Source: Thalassospira sp. MCCC 1A01428 (lineage in GTDB: Bacteria > Pseudomonadota > Alphaproteobacteria > Rhodospirillales > Thalassospiraceae). From it: DNA of 64,000 nucleotides. Positions 36,524-46,273 of this stretch are shown piece after piece. Position 1 is the first letter of the stretch; each line of letters starts with the position of its first letter. The translations under genes were made by a program, and so were the position numbers. A model generated the notes under the pieces. The model saw only the letters and a program-made list of their open reading frames with translations. It was not told the origin of the DNA and ran no database searches. Location of the stretch: contig NZ_JFJZ01000012.1 of NCBI RefSeq assembly GCF_002115825.1, positions 87,777 to 151,776 on the forward strand, read 5' to 3'.

Positions 36524-37989
36524 TGATGACAGTTTCTTCACTAACTCAACAGGATGGCTGGCCGGAAAATTCACTTTCCAATCGGGGCAACGGCATTGTT
36601 CATATCGGGGTAGGGGCTTTCCATCGGGCGCATCAGGCCGTTTATACCCAGCAGGCAATGTTGGCGGCTGGGGGTGACTGGCGCATTATCGGTGTTTCCC
36701 CGCGCAGCACCGATATTGCCGATCAGCTTAATGTGCAAGGCGGTGCTTATTGCGTTGTCGTGCGCAACCCGGTCGGGGATGAATGCCAAACCGTTCACGC
36801 TATTTCCCGTGTCATTGCCGCCGCGCGCGATGGTGATGCGGTTTTGTCCGCCTTGTGCGATCCGGCAACCCGCATTGTTACCTTGACGGTGACCGAAAAG
36901 GCTTATGGCATTAACCGTCACACCATGACGATGACACCAGACCATGCCGCCATCGCCCATGATCTTGCCGATCCGCATCATCCAACAGGTGTTTTGGGAT
37001 TGCTGACCGAAGCCTTGCGCCGTCGCCGGGATGCTGACGTGGCCCCGTTTACCTGTCTGTGCTGCGATAACTTGCCGGAAAACGGCGTTGTGCTGCGCGC
37101 CGGAGTGATGGATTTTGCCCGTCATATCGACCCGGACCTTGCAGGCTGGATCGATCAGAACGTGCATTTCCCAAGCTCGATGGTAGACCGCATTACGCCC
37201 GCCTCAACCGCGGACACATACGAAACTGTGCGCACCATGACGGGCCATGACGATGCCTGTGCCGTTGAAACCGAACCGTTTTCCCAATGGGTGATCGAGG
37301 ACGATTTTCCAACCGGCCGCCCGGCGTGGGAACAGGCCGGGGTGTTGATGGTCGATGACGTGCGCCCGTTTGAGCATATGAAACTAAGAATGCTAAATGG
37401 TAGCCATTCATTGATTGCCTATTTAGGCCAGCTTGCCGGTTTTAAATATGTGCGCGATGTCATGGCGGATGACGATTGTGTTGCAATCGTGCGCCGTCAT
37501 ATGGCCGCAGCAGCCAAAACACTTACACCGGTTGCCGAACTGGATTTTGCCGTTTACAGCGACGATCTGATCGCCCGGTTTAAAAACCCGGCCATAGCCC
37601 ATGAAACCCGGCAAATCGCGATGGATGGTACCGAAAAACTACCCCAACGTTTGCTTGCGCCGGCGCGCGATGTCTTGTCACAGTCCGACGATATCGCGAC
37701 GTTTGCTTTCGCAGTTGCCATGTGGATGGCTTATGTTCACAAACTGGTGGCAACGGGCCGTGGCGATGAAATATCCGATCCGAAAAAGGATGCGATCATA
37801 TCGGCGCTAACGGGTAAGGATAATGCGGCTGCGATTTACGCCGCACTTGTGGCTTTACCCGCGCTGTTTGACCCGCAACTTTTGGCTGTTCCACAATGGC
37901 AGCAGGCTGTCATTGCCAGGTTGCATATCATTATCGAAGACGGTGTCATATCAACGCTACAGGCAGAGTTGGCAGGTAAAATCGCCTAG
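36523..37989 (+). CDS. uxuB: Mannitol dehydrogenase-family D-mannonate oxidoreductase (fructuronate reductase)
   Basis: This 488-residue polyol-specific long-chain dehydrogenase has the N-terminal cofactor pattern GVGAFHRAHQA and the catalytic lysine region MKLRMLNGSHSLIAYLG. It reduces D-fructuronate to D-mannonate, feeding UxuA. Two ATGs (36523, 36526) are possible. It ends about 30 bp before a stem-loop. Confidence 0.92.
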   Translation: MMTVSSLTQQDGWPENSLSNRGNGIVHIGVGAFHRAHQAVYTQQAMLAAGGDWRIIGVSPRSTDIADQLNVQGGAYCVVVRNPVGDECQTVHAISRVIAAARDGDAVLSALCDPATRIVTLTVTEKAYGINRHTMTMTPDHAAIAHDLADPHHPTGVLGLLTEALRRRRDADVAPFTCLCCDNLPENGVVLRAGVMDFARHIDPDLAGWIDQNVHFPSSMVDRITPASTADTYETVRTMTGHDDACAVETEPFSQWVIEDDFPTGRPAWEQAGVLMVDDVRPFEHMKLRMLNGSHSLIAYLGQLAGFKYVRDVMADDDCVAIVRRHMAAAAKTLTPVAELDFAVYSDDLIARFKNPAIAHETRQIAMDGTEKLPQRLLAPARDVLSQSDDIATFAFAVAMWMAYVHKLVATGRGDEISDPKKDAIISALTGKDNAAAIYAALVALPALFDPQLLAVPQWQQAVIARLHIIIEDGVISTLQAELAGKIA

Positions 37990-38019
37990 TTCTGGTCTGT
38001 TAACGTTGTTGTATTTTTT

Positions 38020-38050
38020 CATGCCCGCCCGGTTTTGCCTGGCGGGCATG
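38020..38050. terminator. Stem-loop after uxuB
   Basis: CATGCCCGCC (38020-38029) and GGCGGGCATG (38041-38050) form a perfect 10-bp stem with an 11-base loop, 31 bp after uxuB. The T-run lies before rather than after the stem on the plus strand; only GTAGTTTT follows. It is probably a transcript end, but not a classic one. Confidence 0.5.
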
Positions 38051-38191
38051 TAGTTTTGCGCAGGCGGGGATATGTGCCGATCTGACAGGCCAAGTTGCAA
38101 AGGGGGGCTAAAAACACTATTTGCACGCATCAGGCCCTGGTGGTGTATCAGGTATATGCACCTGTGATCATATTGAACTGGAACGAAATTG

Positions 38192-39514
38192 ATGGCACAG
38201 CCTTCGCCGCAAATTTTTACGCAGTCCGACGATGCTGTTGTGTTCAAGGCGCAAAAACTGGCGCGTAAAAAACGGCTTGCCTTGTTAACGTTGCTTCTGG
38301 CTTGTAGCTGTTTTATTGGCCTGACCATTTATGATCCGGGACATCATAATGTGTGGGTCGGTCTGTTTGTTGCGATGGCCGAGGCCGCGATGGTGGGGGG
38401 CCTGGCCGACTGGTTTGCCATTGTTGCCCTGTTTCGCGATCCATTGGGGTTGAAAATTCCCCATACGGCCATCATTCCGCGCAGCAAGGATAAAATCGCC
38501 CGCAACCTTGCCGATTTTATTTGCGATCATTTCCTTGGTAAAGACCATGTGATTGATAAAATTCGCGAATTTGATCCGGCGGACCGGTTGGCAAAATATT
38601 GTGCTGCGCCCGAAACATCGGCACAAATCGCCGATCTGGTGGTAAAATTTGCTCCGCGGCTGATGTATTTGCTCGACAGTGCCGAATTACAGGAATTTGT
38701 TCGGACAACCACGCGCGAAAAACTGCGTGATATGGATGGCGGAAGGCTTTCGGCCCGATTTTTAACGATCCTGACCCAGGATGGCCGCCATCACGAATTA
38801 ATTGACAGCTTGTTAAATGACATTGCCGATTTTACCAACAGCGACGAAACCCGCAATATGCTGGCCGATAAAATTGCGGGCGAACTATGGTCGGTTTTGC
38901 GCTGGGTTAATCTTGATAAAGCCGTGGCCGATAACATTACCGAAAAGGTGGCCGTCGGCCTGCGCGAACTTATTCAGGATCTGGCCGAAAACAAGGATCA
39001 CGAACTGCGCCGGAAATTTGAAAGCAAAATACCGCTTTTCATCGATCGTCTTAATACCGATCCGGTCTTACGGAACCGGATAGACCAGTTTCGCGACCGG
39101 ATGCTGGAAAATCAGGAATTATCCGATTATATCGGCCATATCTGGCGCAAAACCCTTAACTGGATCAAACAGGATTTTGCCAACCCCAATTCCGAAATTC
39201 GCCGGGCGGTGATGGGGGCATCGCGCAATATCGGCACCAAACTTGATGCCGATCCCGACATGAAAATGTGGCTCAATACCTGGATTGTCGGAACAATTGA
39301 TCCTTATATCGAAGAATATCGCGAAAAAATCCGCAGTTTCATTATGGAGCGGGTAAAGGCCTGGAGCGCGGACGAACTGACAAGCCAGCTGGAACTGGCA
39401 ATGGGAAGCGACCTTCAGTCGATCCGCCTGAACGGGACCCTTGTTGGTGCCCTTATTGGGGGTATTCTATTTGGGTTGATGCAGTTTATCGGCTGGGCAG
39501 CGGGGCAAATGTAA
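38192..39514 (+). CDS. DUF445 (YjiN-like) membrane protein
   Basis: This 440-residue protein matches the DUF445 family. An N-terminal membrane segment (LALLTLLLACSCFIGLTIY) is followed by AMAEAAMVGGLADWFAIVALFRDPLGLKIPHTAIIP, the family signature. A long helical region with repeated amphipathic units follows, and a C-terminal membrane segment (GALIGGILFGLMQFIGW). Function unknown in the family. ATG 38192 follows GGAACGAAATTG. It stands alone between two catabolic clusters. Confidence 0.88.
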   Translation: MAQPSPQIFTQSDDAVVFKAQKLARKKRLALLTLLLACSCFIGLTIYDPGHHNVWVGLFVAMAEAAMVGGLADWFAIVALFRDPLGLKIPHTAIIPRSKDKIARNLADFICDHFLGKDHVIDKIREFDPADRLAKYCAAPETSAQIADLVVKFAPRLMYLLDSAELQEFVRTTTREKLRDMDGGRLSARFLTILTQDGRHHELIDSLLNDIADFTNSDETRNMLADKIAGELWSVLRWVNLDKAVADNITEKVAVGLRELIQDLAENKDHELRRKFESKIPLFIDRLNTDPVLRNRIDQFRDRMLENQELSDYIGHIWRKTLNWIKQDFANPNSEIRRAVMGASRNIGTKLDADPDMKMWLNTWIVGTIDPYIEEYREKIRSFIMERVKAWSADELTSQLELAMGSDLQSIRLNGTLVGALIGGILFGLMQFIGWAAGQM

Positions 39515-39545
39515 CGCCCGAATGCAGGTTTTGCATCCGGGCGTT
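39513..39545. terminator. Bidirectional terminator hairpin
   Basis: AACGCCCG (39513-39520) pairs with CGGGCGTT (39538-39545) and, after one mismatch, ATGCA (39522-39526) with TGCAT (39532-39536) around GGTTT. It overlaps the DUF445 stop codon and lies between that gene and the convergent ABC operon. Confidence 0.7.
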
Positions 39546-39575
39546 TACAACGATGATCAGCCAGATTGAATTAAG

Positions 39576-40658
39576 CTATATCGCTGTGCCATCGGGGCCA
39601 AAAACATGGCAATGCGCAATGTCAAAAAAGGCCGGGACCGTGCTGCCATTAAAGATAACCTGTTCCCCTGCCAGCGACATATTAATGGTCTGTCCGTCCG
39701 GGCTTCGGGCGTAAAGCAAGGTTTCATCGCCCAGGTTTTCCACCAGGTCAACTTGCAGGTCCGCCAGTTTGATCCCGCCGGTTTCCTCGCGGTTCAAATG
39801 TTCAGGGCGAAGGCCCAGTGTTACCGGCATGTCGCTTTCAACCGCACGCAAGGCACGCGGCAATTTTATGCTGGCACCACAGGCACGAATAACGGTGGCA
39901 TCCGCGCTGGTGCTTTCAATAACACCTTCTAAAAAGTTCATTTTCGGGCTGCCAATAAACCCGGCCACAAACCGTTTAACCGGATGATTATATAAATCAA
40001 GCGGTCGTCCCACCTGTTCAATCCGCCCGGCATTTAAAACCACAATTTTATCCGCCATGGTCATAGCTTCCACCTGGTCGTGGGTAACATAAATCATGGT
40101 GTTGCCCAGCTGGCGGTGCAGGCGGGCAATTTCAACCCGCATTTGCACGCGCAATTCGGCATCCAGGTTCGATAATGGTTCATCAAATAAAAACAGCTTT
40201 GGTTCGCGCACAATCGCACGGCCAATGGCAACCCGCTGGCGCTGCCCGCCCGATAATGCCTTTGGCTTGCGCTGTAATAACGGTTCAATTTGCAATACGC
40301 GGGCGGCCTGTTGCACACGGGGTTCAATCTCGGCCTTTTTATAGCCCGCCGTTTCCAAACCGAATGCCAGGTTTTTATAAACCGACATATGCGGATACAG
40401 CGCATAGGACTGAAAAACCATGGCAATGCCGCGTTCAGACGACACAACCTCGTTCATCCGTTCGCCGTCCATCATCAGGGCACCCCCGCTGATTTCCTCC
40501 AATCCGGCAATCATGCGCAGCAGGGTCGATTTGCCACAGCCCGACGGGCCAACAAAAACGGCAAATTCACCCGGGTCGGTTTGCAAATCTATGCCATGGA
40601 TAACGTCAAATACGCCGTACCGTTTTTCAACTTTTTCCAGAACCACGCTCGTCGTCAT
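39576..40658 (-). CDS. Maltose-type ABC transporter ATP-binding protein (UgpC/MalK family)
   Basis: This 360-residue ATPase has Walker A GPSGCGKST, signature LSGGQRQRVAIGRA, Walker B LFLFDEPLSNLD and a C-terminal TOBE domain (LGLRPEHL). It powers the MalFG-like permease encoded upstream in the same operon. ATG 40658 follows GGAGGAGG. It is the last gene of a six-gene leftward operon. Confidence 0.95.
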   Translation of the reverse strand: MTTSVVLEKVEKRYGVFDVIHGIDLQTDPGEFAVFVGPSGCGKSTLLRMIAGLEEISGGALMMDGERMNEVVSSERGIAMVFQSYALYPHMSVYKNLAFGLETAGYKKAEIEPRVQQAARVLQIEPLLQRKPKALSGGQRQRVAIGRAIVREPKLFLFDEPLSNLDAELRVQMRVEIARLHRQLGNTMIYVTHDQVEAMTMADKIVVLNAGRIEQVGRPLDLYNHPVKRFVAGFIGSPKMNFLEGVIESTSADATVIRACGASIKLPRALRAVESDMPVTLGLRPEHLNREETGGIKLADLQVDLVENLGDETLLYARSPDGQTINMSLAGEQVIFNGSTVPAFFDIAHCHVFGPDGTAI

Positions 40659-40698
40659 GATAGGCCTCCTCCCGAAGGGCTGGTCGTTTTGACCAGTG

Positions 40699-41772
40699 TT
40701 ATTTGGTTTTTGCGCGCCATGACGCGTATTTGGGGCTATCGGCATTTACCGGTAATGCCACCTGCGCCCCACTGTCCGATGACTGATAAATGGCCGTTAC
40801 AAGTTCCAGCGCACGCCTTGCATCAATGCTGCTAACGGGCAGGGGGCCATTACCACATAAATAGCGATGGAAATGTTCCATTTGCGTTGTAAAACGCGGG
40901 CTAACCGGTTGCCAGTCGCCAATAACCTCGTCAATCTGGCGCTGAACGGCATCATTCGCGGCCAAAATTTTCCACGGGTCCTTGCCTGGGGCATACGGTT
41001 CGTGGCTGCTTTCAAATGTCACATTTTCAAAATGTAACCGTAACCGGCTGATCTGTTCCTGTGATCCAAGGGTGCAAGACAACGAAACAAACGCGCCATT
41101 GGCCATTTCAAGGCTGGCGCTGGCGCAATCTTCAACCTCAATATCATTAACCCGTGTTGCCACCCGGCCAAAAACCTTGGTAATCGGGCCCATCAGGTGC
41201 ATCATCATATCGTGCAAATGCAAAGCGTGCGTAACCAGTACGCCGCCCAGTTCCGTATCCCATTTGCCCCGCCATGGCACGGCATAATAATCCGCTGTGC
41301 GCAGCCAAAATGTCTCAACCGAACCCATATAGGCTTTACCGGCAATGCCGGCATCGATAATGCGCTTGGTTTTTTCAATGCCATCGCCGTACCGGTATTG
41401 AAAAATTGGCATCAGGGTGCCTTTGGCGGTTTTCTCGGCTGCTATAATTGCATCCACATCGGCGAGCGACCCGGTCAGCGGCTTTTCGCAAATCACATGT
41501 TTGCCACTGGCAAGGGCCGCAACCACCTGTTCGCGGTGAATGCCCGGCGGGGTGCAAATGTCGATAATATCAATATCGTCGTTTTGCAAACATTCCTCGA
41601 ACGATGTGGTCCGAACGGGAATGTCAAATTCATCGGCAACAGCGTTCAGGCGGTCTTCATTTAAATCGCAAATGGCAGAAACTTTGAATTTGTCAGGGTG
41701 GGGCACATATCCTTCAATAATGTGCGATTTACCAATGCCACAGCCAATAACGGCAACGTTTTTGCAGGTCAT
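40699..41772 (-). CDS. Gfo/Idh/MocA-family oxidoreductase A
   Basis: This 357-residue protein has an N-terminal Rossmann fold (VAVIGCGIGKSHI) and the catalytic lysine in CEKPLTGS. The C-terminal beta-sheet domain has the active-site His region THALHLHDMMMHL. The family oxidises sugars, polyols or glycosides, often at C3 or C1, with NAD(P). It follows the next dehydrogenase gene by one base. ATG 41772 after GGAGG. Confidence 0.9.
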   Translation of the reverse strand: MTCKNVAVIGCGIGKSHIIEGYVPHPDKFKVSAICDLNEDRLNAVADEFDIPVRTTSFEECLQNDDIDIIDICTPPGIHREQVVAALASGKHVICEKPLTGSLADVDAIIAAEKTAKGTLMPIFQYRYGDGIEKTKRIIDAGIAGKAYMGSVETFWLRTADYYAVPWRGKWDTELGGVLVTHALHLHDMMMHLMGPITKVFGRVATRVNDIEVEDCASASLEMANGAFVSLSCTLGSQEQISRLRLHFENVTFESSHEPYAPGKDPWKILAANDAVQRQIDEVIGDWQPVSPRFTTQMEHFHRYLCGNGPLPVSSIDARRALELVTAIYQSSDSGAQVALPVNADSPKYASWRAKTK

Positions 41773-41773
41773 G

Positions 41774-42796
41774 TTATTTATCCTCCGAACTGGCAATGTC
41801 TTCGGCCATTTTTTGCGCGCTTAAGGCCAGCTCCATGGCATTAAAAACCCGGCTTTGCGGAATGGCGGTTTCGGTGCGGTCGCGAATGTCGGCTAAAAAC
41901 TGTTTGCCAAACGGCAATTCGATATCGTTGCAATCAATATGGCGCACACCTTTCCTGTCGGTCAGGAACAAATGGTTTGGCCCCTCGCGCCCGCCAATGT
42001 CTATGTTTTTGCGAATTTCAATTGCCCCATGGGTGCCGGTGATCATCAATCGGCCGTCACCCCAGCTTGGCAATCCTTCGGGGGTAAACCAGTCCACATG
42101 GATTAGGCCATTGGCATTGTCCGTTGCCATGTGAATATCGCCAGTATCCTGTAATCCGGGCGTGTCGCTATTGGCGCGGTTGTTAACGCTGGCAGACAGT
42201 ATTTTGGCGCTGTTGCGGTTGGCAAAAAACAGAAACTGTTCACATTGATGCGATGCAATGTCTGTTAAAATGCCACCATAAAGCGACCGGTCAAAAAACC
42301 AGCCCGGGCGGGTGGGTTTGCGTAAACGATGCGGGCCAATGCCCACGGTATGAATGACTTCGCCAATGGCCCCATCCGCCACCAGTTGCCCGGCCTTTAC
42401 CGTGGCGGGGTTTTCAAAATGTTCGGAATATAAAATGTTATATATCCGCCCGGTTTCGGCCTGTACGCGCTTTACATCGGCCAGTTGATCAAAGCTGATC
42501 ATGCCGGGTTTGTCGCTTAAAACGTCTTTGCCGTGCTGCATTGCTTTAATTGAAATACCGGCACGTTCGGCCGAAATTGCCGCAGTGACAACAATGTCAA
42601 TGCTGCCATCTTCCAATATTGCGGCGGGGTCCGTAACACGTTTGGCATCGGGGTATTTTTCGCCAAATTCCCTGGCAAAAACCTCGTCTGTTTCAAAAAA
42701 CGAAACCAGTTTTGCGCCCGCCCGGATCAGGCAGTTGCACTGTCCGTAAATATGGTCGTGCTGAATGCCAATGGCGGCGAATTTTATGTCAGTCAT
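41774..42796 (-). CDS. Gfo/Idh/MocA-family oxidoreductase B
   Basis: This 340-residue member opens AAIGIQHDHIYGQCNCLI instead of the usual GxGxxG, so the dinucleotide loop is degenerate. The catalytic lysine is kept (LSDKPGM), as is DIASHQCEQFLFF. It may act as a dehydrogenase or as a glycoside-cleaving relative. It is encoded between permease and dehydrogenase A in the ABC operon. ATG 42796 follows GGAG closely. Confidence 0.88.
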   Translation of the reverse strand: MTDIKFAAIGIQHDHIYGQCNCLIRAGAKLVSFFETDEVFAREFGEKYPDAKRVTDPAAILEDGSIDIVVTAAISAERAGISIKAMQHGKDVLSDKPGMISFDQLADVKRVQAETGRIYNILYSEHFENPATVKAGQLVADGAIGEVIHTVGIGPHRLRKPTRPGWFFDRSLYGGILTDIASHQCEQFLFFANRNSAKILSASVNNRANSDTPGLQDTGDIHMATDNANGLIHVDWFTPEGLPSWGDGRLMITGTHGAIEIRKNIDIGGREGPNHLFLTDRKGVRHIDCNDIELPFGKQFLADIRDRTETAIPQSRVFNAMELALSAQKMAEDIASSEDK

Positions 42797-42841
42797 GATT
42801 ACTCCACATCGATTGTGGTTACATCAAAGATGTATGAGGGG

Positions 42842-43720
42842 TCAGCGTTTCAGGCCGGTTGTGGCAATGCCTTCAATCAGCAGGCGCTGGAAAAACAGAA
42901 AGAAGAAAAACACTGGCACCAGCGACAGGGTCGACATGGCAAACAAACCGCCCCACTGCGATGATCCCGAGCTATCGACAAAGGATCGCAAGCCAAGCTG
43001 CACCGTGTAATTGTTCATATCGTTCAGATAGATCAGCGGGCCAAAGAAATCGTCCCAGGTCCACAGAAAGGAAAATATCGCCGCTGTTGCCAAAACCGGT
43101 GTCGAAAGCGGCAGCATGATTTTCCAGTAAATGCGCCAGGCACTACATCCATCCATGCGGGCGGCTTCGTCCAGTTCACGGGGAATACCGCGAAAAAATT
43201 GCACCATCAGGAAAATGAAAAACGCATCGACCGCCAAAAATTTTGGCACCACCAGCGGCAATATCGTGTCGACCCATCCCAGTTTTAAAAACAGCACATA
43301 TTGCGGAATCAGCGTTACATGATACGGGATCATCAACGTGCCCAGCATGATCGCAAACCAGAAATTGCGACCGGCAAATTTTAACCGGGCAAAGGCATAG
43401 GCGGCTAACGAACAGGCAATCACATTACCGGCAACCGACAACACCGAAATCACCAGCGAATTCCAGAAAAACTGCCCAAATTCAACGCGTAACCCGGTCC
43501 ATCCCTTCCAGTAGGATGAAAGGTCAATCGCGGATGGCAAAAGGGACGTTGAACTGAAAATCTCGGCTTCGGGCCGAATGGAGGCCGATAGCATCCATAA
43601 CAGCGGATAAAGCATGATGATGGAAACCACCATCAGCAATGTATGGAAAAGCAGGCTGACAAACCGGCTGCGGCGCGGCGAAATGCTGTCATCCTTGCTG
43701 AAAATAGCCAGACTAGTCAT
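42842..43720 (-). CDS. Maltose-type ABC permease (MalG-like)
   Basis: This 292-residue inner-membrane protein has six membrane segments. The EAA loop reads ELDEAARMDGCSAWRIYWKIMLPLS. It pairs with the MalF-like permease whose gene overlaps its start by eight bases. Confidence 0.94.
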   Translation of the reverse strand: MTSLAIFSKDDSISPRRSRFVSLLFHTLLMVVSIIMLYPLLWMLSASIRPEAEIFSSTSLLPSAIDLSSYWKGWTGLRVEFGQFFWNSLVISVLSVAGNVIACSLAAYAFARLKFAGRNFWFAIMLGTLMIPYHVTLIPQYVLFLKLGWVDTILPLVVPKFLAVDAFFIFLMVQFFRGIPRELDEAARMDGCSAWRIYWKIMLPLSTPVLATAAIFSFLWTWDDFFGPLIYLNDMNNYTVQLGLRSFVDSSGSSQWGGLFAMSTLSLVPVFFFFLFFQRLLIEGIATTGLKR

Positions 43721-44711
43721 CGTAATGCACCCAGAAACGCGCGGTCAAAAACGAGAAAGCGGTAAACAGCGCAATGATCACCACCAGCACCCATGCCAAG
43801 GCGGAGGCATAACCCATACGGAAAAACCCGAACGCTTCCTGATACAGATACAGGGTATAAAACAGCGTCGAATTGATCGGGCCCCCGGTGCCGCCTGAAA
43901 TGATGAAAGCGGGTGTAAAGGCCTTGAAGGCATCAATCGTTTGTACAACCGCGTTAAAGAAAATCACCGGTGTTAGCAGGGGCAGGGTAATTTTGAAAAA
44001 CTGCCTCCATTTTGAAGCGCCATCAAGGCTGGCTGCTTCATACATGTCGCCCGGTATCTGGCGTAAACCTGCCAGAAAAATAATCATCGGCGATCCAAAC
44101 TGCCAAATGCTCAGGATAATCAACGTCCAGATCGAATAACTGGGATGGCTGATCCAGCTTGGCCCCTCGATCCCGAATTCGGCCAGAATGCTGTTAACCA
44201 GGCCGTCGCTGGCAAAAAGCTGCCGCCATAAAACGGCAATCGCAACGCTGGTTCCCAACAGGGACGGCAGGTAAAATACGGCCCGGTATACCGGTAATCC
44301 GCGAATGCCCCGGTTTAAAACCACGGCCACACCCAATGCAAATGCCAGTTTCAACGGAACTGAAAACAGCACGAAAAACAGTGTGACACCCATCGAGGCC
44401 GCAAATTTTGGATCAGAAGTTGCGATCCGTACGTAATTTGCCATGCCGACCCAGTTTGGGGCGCGCAACAAATCAAAATCGGTGAAAGAAAGATAAAGCG
44501 ATACAATCGCCGGGCCCAGCGTCAGCCCGAAAAAGCCAATGAACCATGGCAATAAAAACATATATCCCGGCCCGCTGCCTTGCCATGCCCGGCCAAGCCA
44601 GCTGGTCGGCTGTGGTTTGCGTTGCGGGTGGTTTGGGATGTGCGTTTTCTGGCGTGGCGGTCCTGCTGCGGCGATATTTGCCGCAGCAGGACCTGTCATC
44701 TTGTTACCCAT
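43713..44711 (-). CDS. Maltose-type ABC permease (MalF-like)
   Basis: This 332-residue permease has a cytoplasmic N-terminal tail of about 45 residues, then membrane segments and the EAA loop MYEAASLDGASKWRQFFKITLP. It lies five bases after the binding-protein gene. It probably carries an oligosaccharide or glycoside. Confidence 0.94.
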   Translation of the reverse strand: MGNKMTGPAAANIAAAGPPRQKTHIPNHPQRKPQPTSWLGRAWQGSGPGYMFLLPWFIGFFGLTLGPAIVSLYLSFTDFDLLRAPNWVGMANYVRIATSDPKFAASMGVTLFFVLFSVPLKLAFALGVAVVLNRGIRGLPVYRAVFYLPSLLGTSVAIAVLWRQLFASDGLVNSILAEFGIEGPSWISHPSYSIWTLIILSIWQFGSPMIIFLAGLRQIPGDMYEAASLDGASKWRQFFKITLPLLTPVIFFNAVVQTIDAFKAFTPAFIISGGTGGPINSTLFYTLYLYQEAFGFFRMGYASALAWVLVVIIALFTAFSFLTARFWVHYDD

Positions 44712-44716
44712 AATGC

Positions 44717-46012
44717 CTAGCTCCGCTCAAGGATCGCCGCGGCATCTGAAACAAAGGCGGCACCGGCATCTTCGGGAGACGTTGTATCAAAGCCGACTTC
44801 TTCGTTTTTACGTTTGATCATAAGCTGGATTTCGCCGGCACCCTTTGGCGGGGGTGGGGGCAACGGCCCGGCAAATTTGTCGCCCAGCGACCCGATATAT
44901 TCAATCTGGATACGGTCAGCTTCCTGTGACTCTTTCTTAAGAACCTCACGCATTTTCGATGATTCCGGTACGCCGCGCTCGACATCAAGCACACGGGCCG
45001 CATCCGGGTTATTCACAAAAAAGCTGATGAATTTGGCCGCCGCCTCGGGGTTTTCGGTGTCGCCCGCAACACTGAACAGCATGGATGGCTTGCGATATTG
45101 CCCCGGTCGGGAGTCCCCTGATTTAACCGGGTAGGGGCCCATGGTTAGCGGGTCCTTGTTAATTGCCTGATAGCCAACCAACTGGTTCGAATGGGCAAAA
45201 CATGCACCCGCACGGCCCTGTGACAATGGGCTGGTTTCAATCGTCAACTGGTCAAGTGATTGCACATCGGCCGGTACACATGCTTTGCGCTCGCGCATAT
45301 CGACCCAAAATGAAAACCATTCACTGGCGTCTTTCTCATCAAAACCCAGCTTGCCGTCGGCGGTATAAAGCTGCTTGCCGCGCTGGCGCAACCATGTTTC
45401 AAAGGCTGGTTCAAGCCCGCCCTGATCTGCACAGCCGTAAAAACGGCTACGTTTGGTGGTATTGGTCAGTTTTTCGCACTGGTCACCAAATTCTTCCCAT
45501 GTCTGGCCAGGCTGGGGCATATCCATGCCTGCTTCTTCCCAGGCAGCCTTGTTAATCATCATGGCAACCGAATTTGCCCCCAGGCTAATGCCATAGGTTT
45601 TGCCATTCACCTGGCCGCCAGCAACGCTGTCCTTGCTGAAATTCGACACATCAAGGGTGCCGTCCGCCATGTATTTATCAAGTGGCAGCAAAACATCCCG
45701 GCGGGCATATTCAAAAATGTAGCGGTAATCCATTTGCATCACATCGGGTGCATTGCCACCGGATGTCTGGGTTGCAAGGCGCGACCAGTAATTGTCCCAG
45801 CCTGCACTTTCACCGTCTACCTCGATATCGGGGTTGGCGTCCTGAAAAAGGTCCACCACCTTGTATGTCCGCTCGGACCGGGCCTGGGACCCCCACCATA
45901 ATAACCGCAAGCGAACATCCCGGGCAAAGGCGATCCGGGGGTTTATCACGCCAAGGGCAAGGGCACCCGCCCCACCGGTCAGAAATGCACGCCTGTTTAT
46001 CGAAAACGTCAT
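44717..46012 (-). CDS. Maltose-type ABC substrate-binding protein 1, Tat signal
   Basis: This 431-residue family-1 solute-binding protein has a twin-arginine signal (NRRAFLTGGAGALALG, cleaved near AFA at about residue 30), so it is probably exported folded. The mature part includes LRLLWWGSQARSERTYKVVDLF and MQMDYRYIFEYARR. It is a close paralogue of the next gene. I use the ATG at 46012, six bases after GGAGG; an ATG at 46018 would leave no spacing. An operator copy lies 61 bp upstream. Confidence 0.92.
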   Translation of the reverse strand: MTFSINRRAFLTGGAGALALGVINPRIAFARDVRLRLLWWGSQARSERTYKVVDLFQDANPDIEVDGESAGWDNYWSRLATQTSGGNAPDVMQMDYRYIFEYARRDVLLPLDKYMADGTLDVSNFSKDSVAGGQVNGKTYGISLGANSVAMMINKAAWEEAGMDMPQPGQTWEEFGDQCEKLTNTTKRSRFYGCADQGGLEPAFETWLRQRGKQLYTADGKLGFDEKDASEWFSFWVDMRERKACVPADVQSLDQLTIETSPLSQGRAGACFAHSNQLVGYQAINKDPLTMGPYPVKSGDSRPGQYRKPSMLFSVAGDTENPEAAAKFISFFVNNPDAARVLDVERGVPESSKMREVLKKESQEADRIQIEYIGSLGDKFAGPLPPPPPKGAGEIQLMIKRKNEEVGFDTTSPEDAGAAFVSDAAAILERS

Positions 46013-46072
46013 CGTCATCCTCCCTGCTGGTTCGCCATTCAAGTGGCGTTTTTGTGGGTATGGTTGTTCTAA

Positions 46073-46088
46073 ATAACTATTTAGTTAC
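46073..46088. promoter_or_regulatory. Operator copy A (TetR-type near-palindrome)
   Basis: ATAACTATTTAGTTAC lies 61 bp before the start of binding protein 1. It matches copies B and C at 12 or more of 16 positions and is close to the perfect palindrome GTAACCAATTGGTTAC. Likely the binding site of the TetR protein encoded at 47855. Confidence 0.75.
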
Positions 46089-46273
46089 AATTAGGGCAAT
46101 TGCGATCCGAAGTGTCAACTGTTTCTTGCAAGTAATTTGGCAAATAAAACCTACGTATAGGTTCAGGGTTTATTTGTTCGGACAGACTCTGCCAAATACT
46201 GAAAATATCATTGTCAGTATGCAGGTTTAGCATTCTCTATGGCGGCGCAGCACTGTTTTGTGCGCTGCAAATG

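Noticed and set aside
38020..38050. Classic rho-independent terminator for uxuB
   Set aside because: The stem is perfect but the T-run is on the wrong side, so I list it only as a stem-loop of uncertain role.
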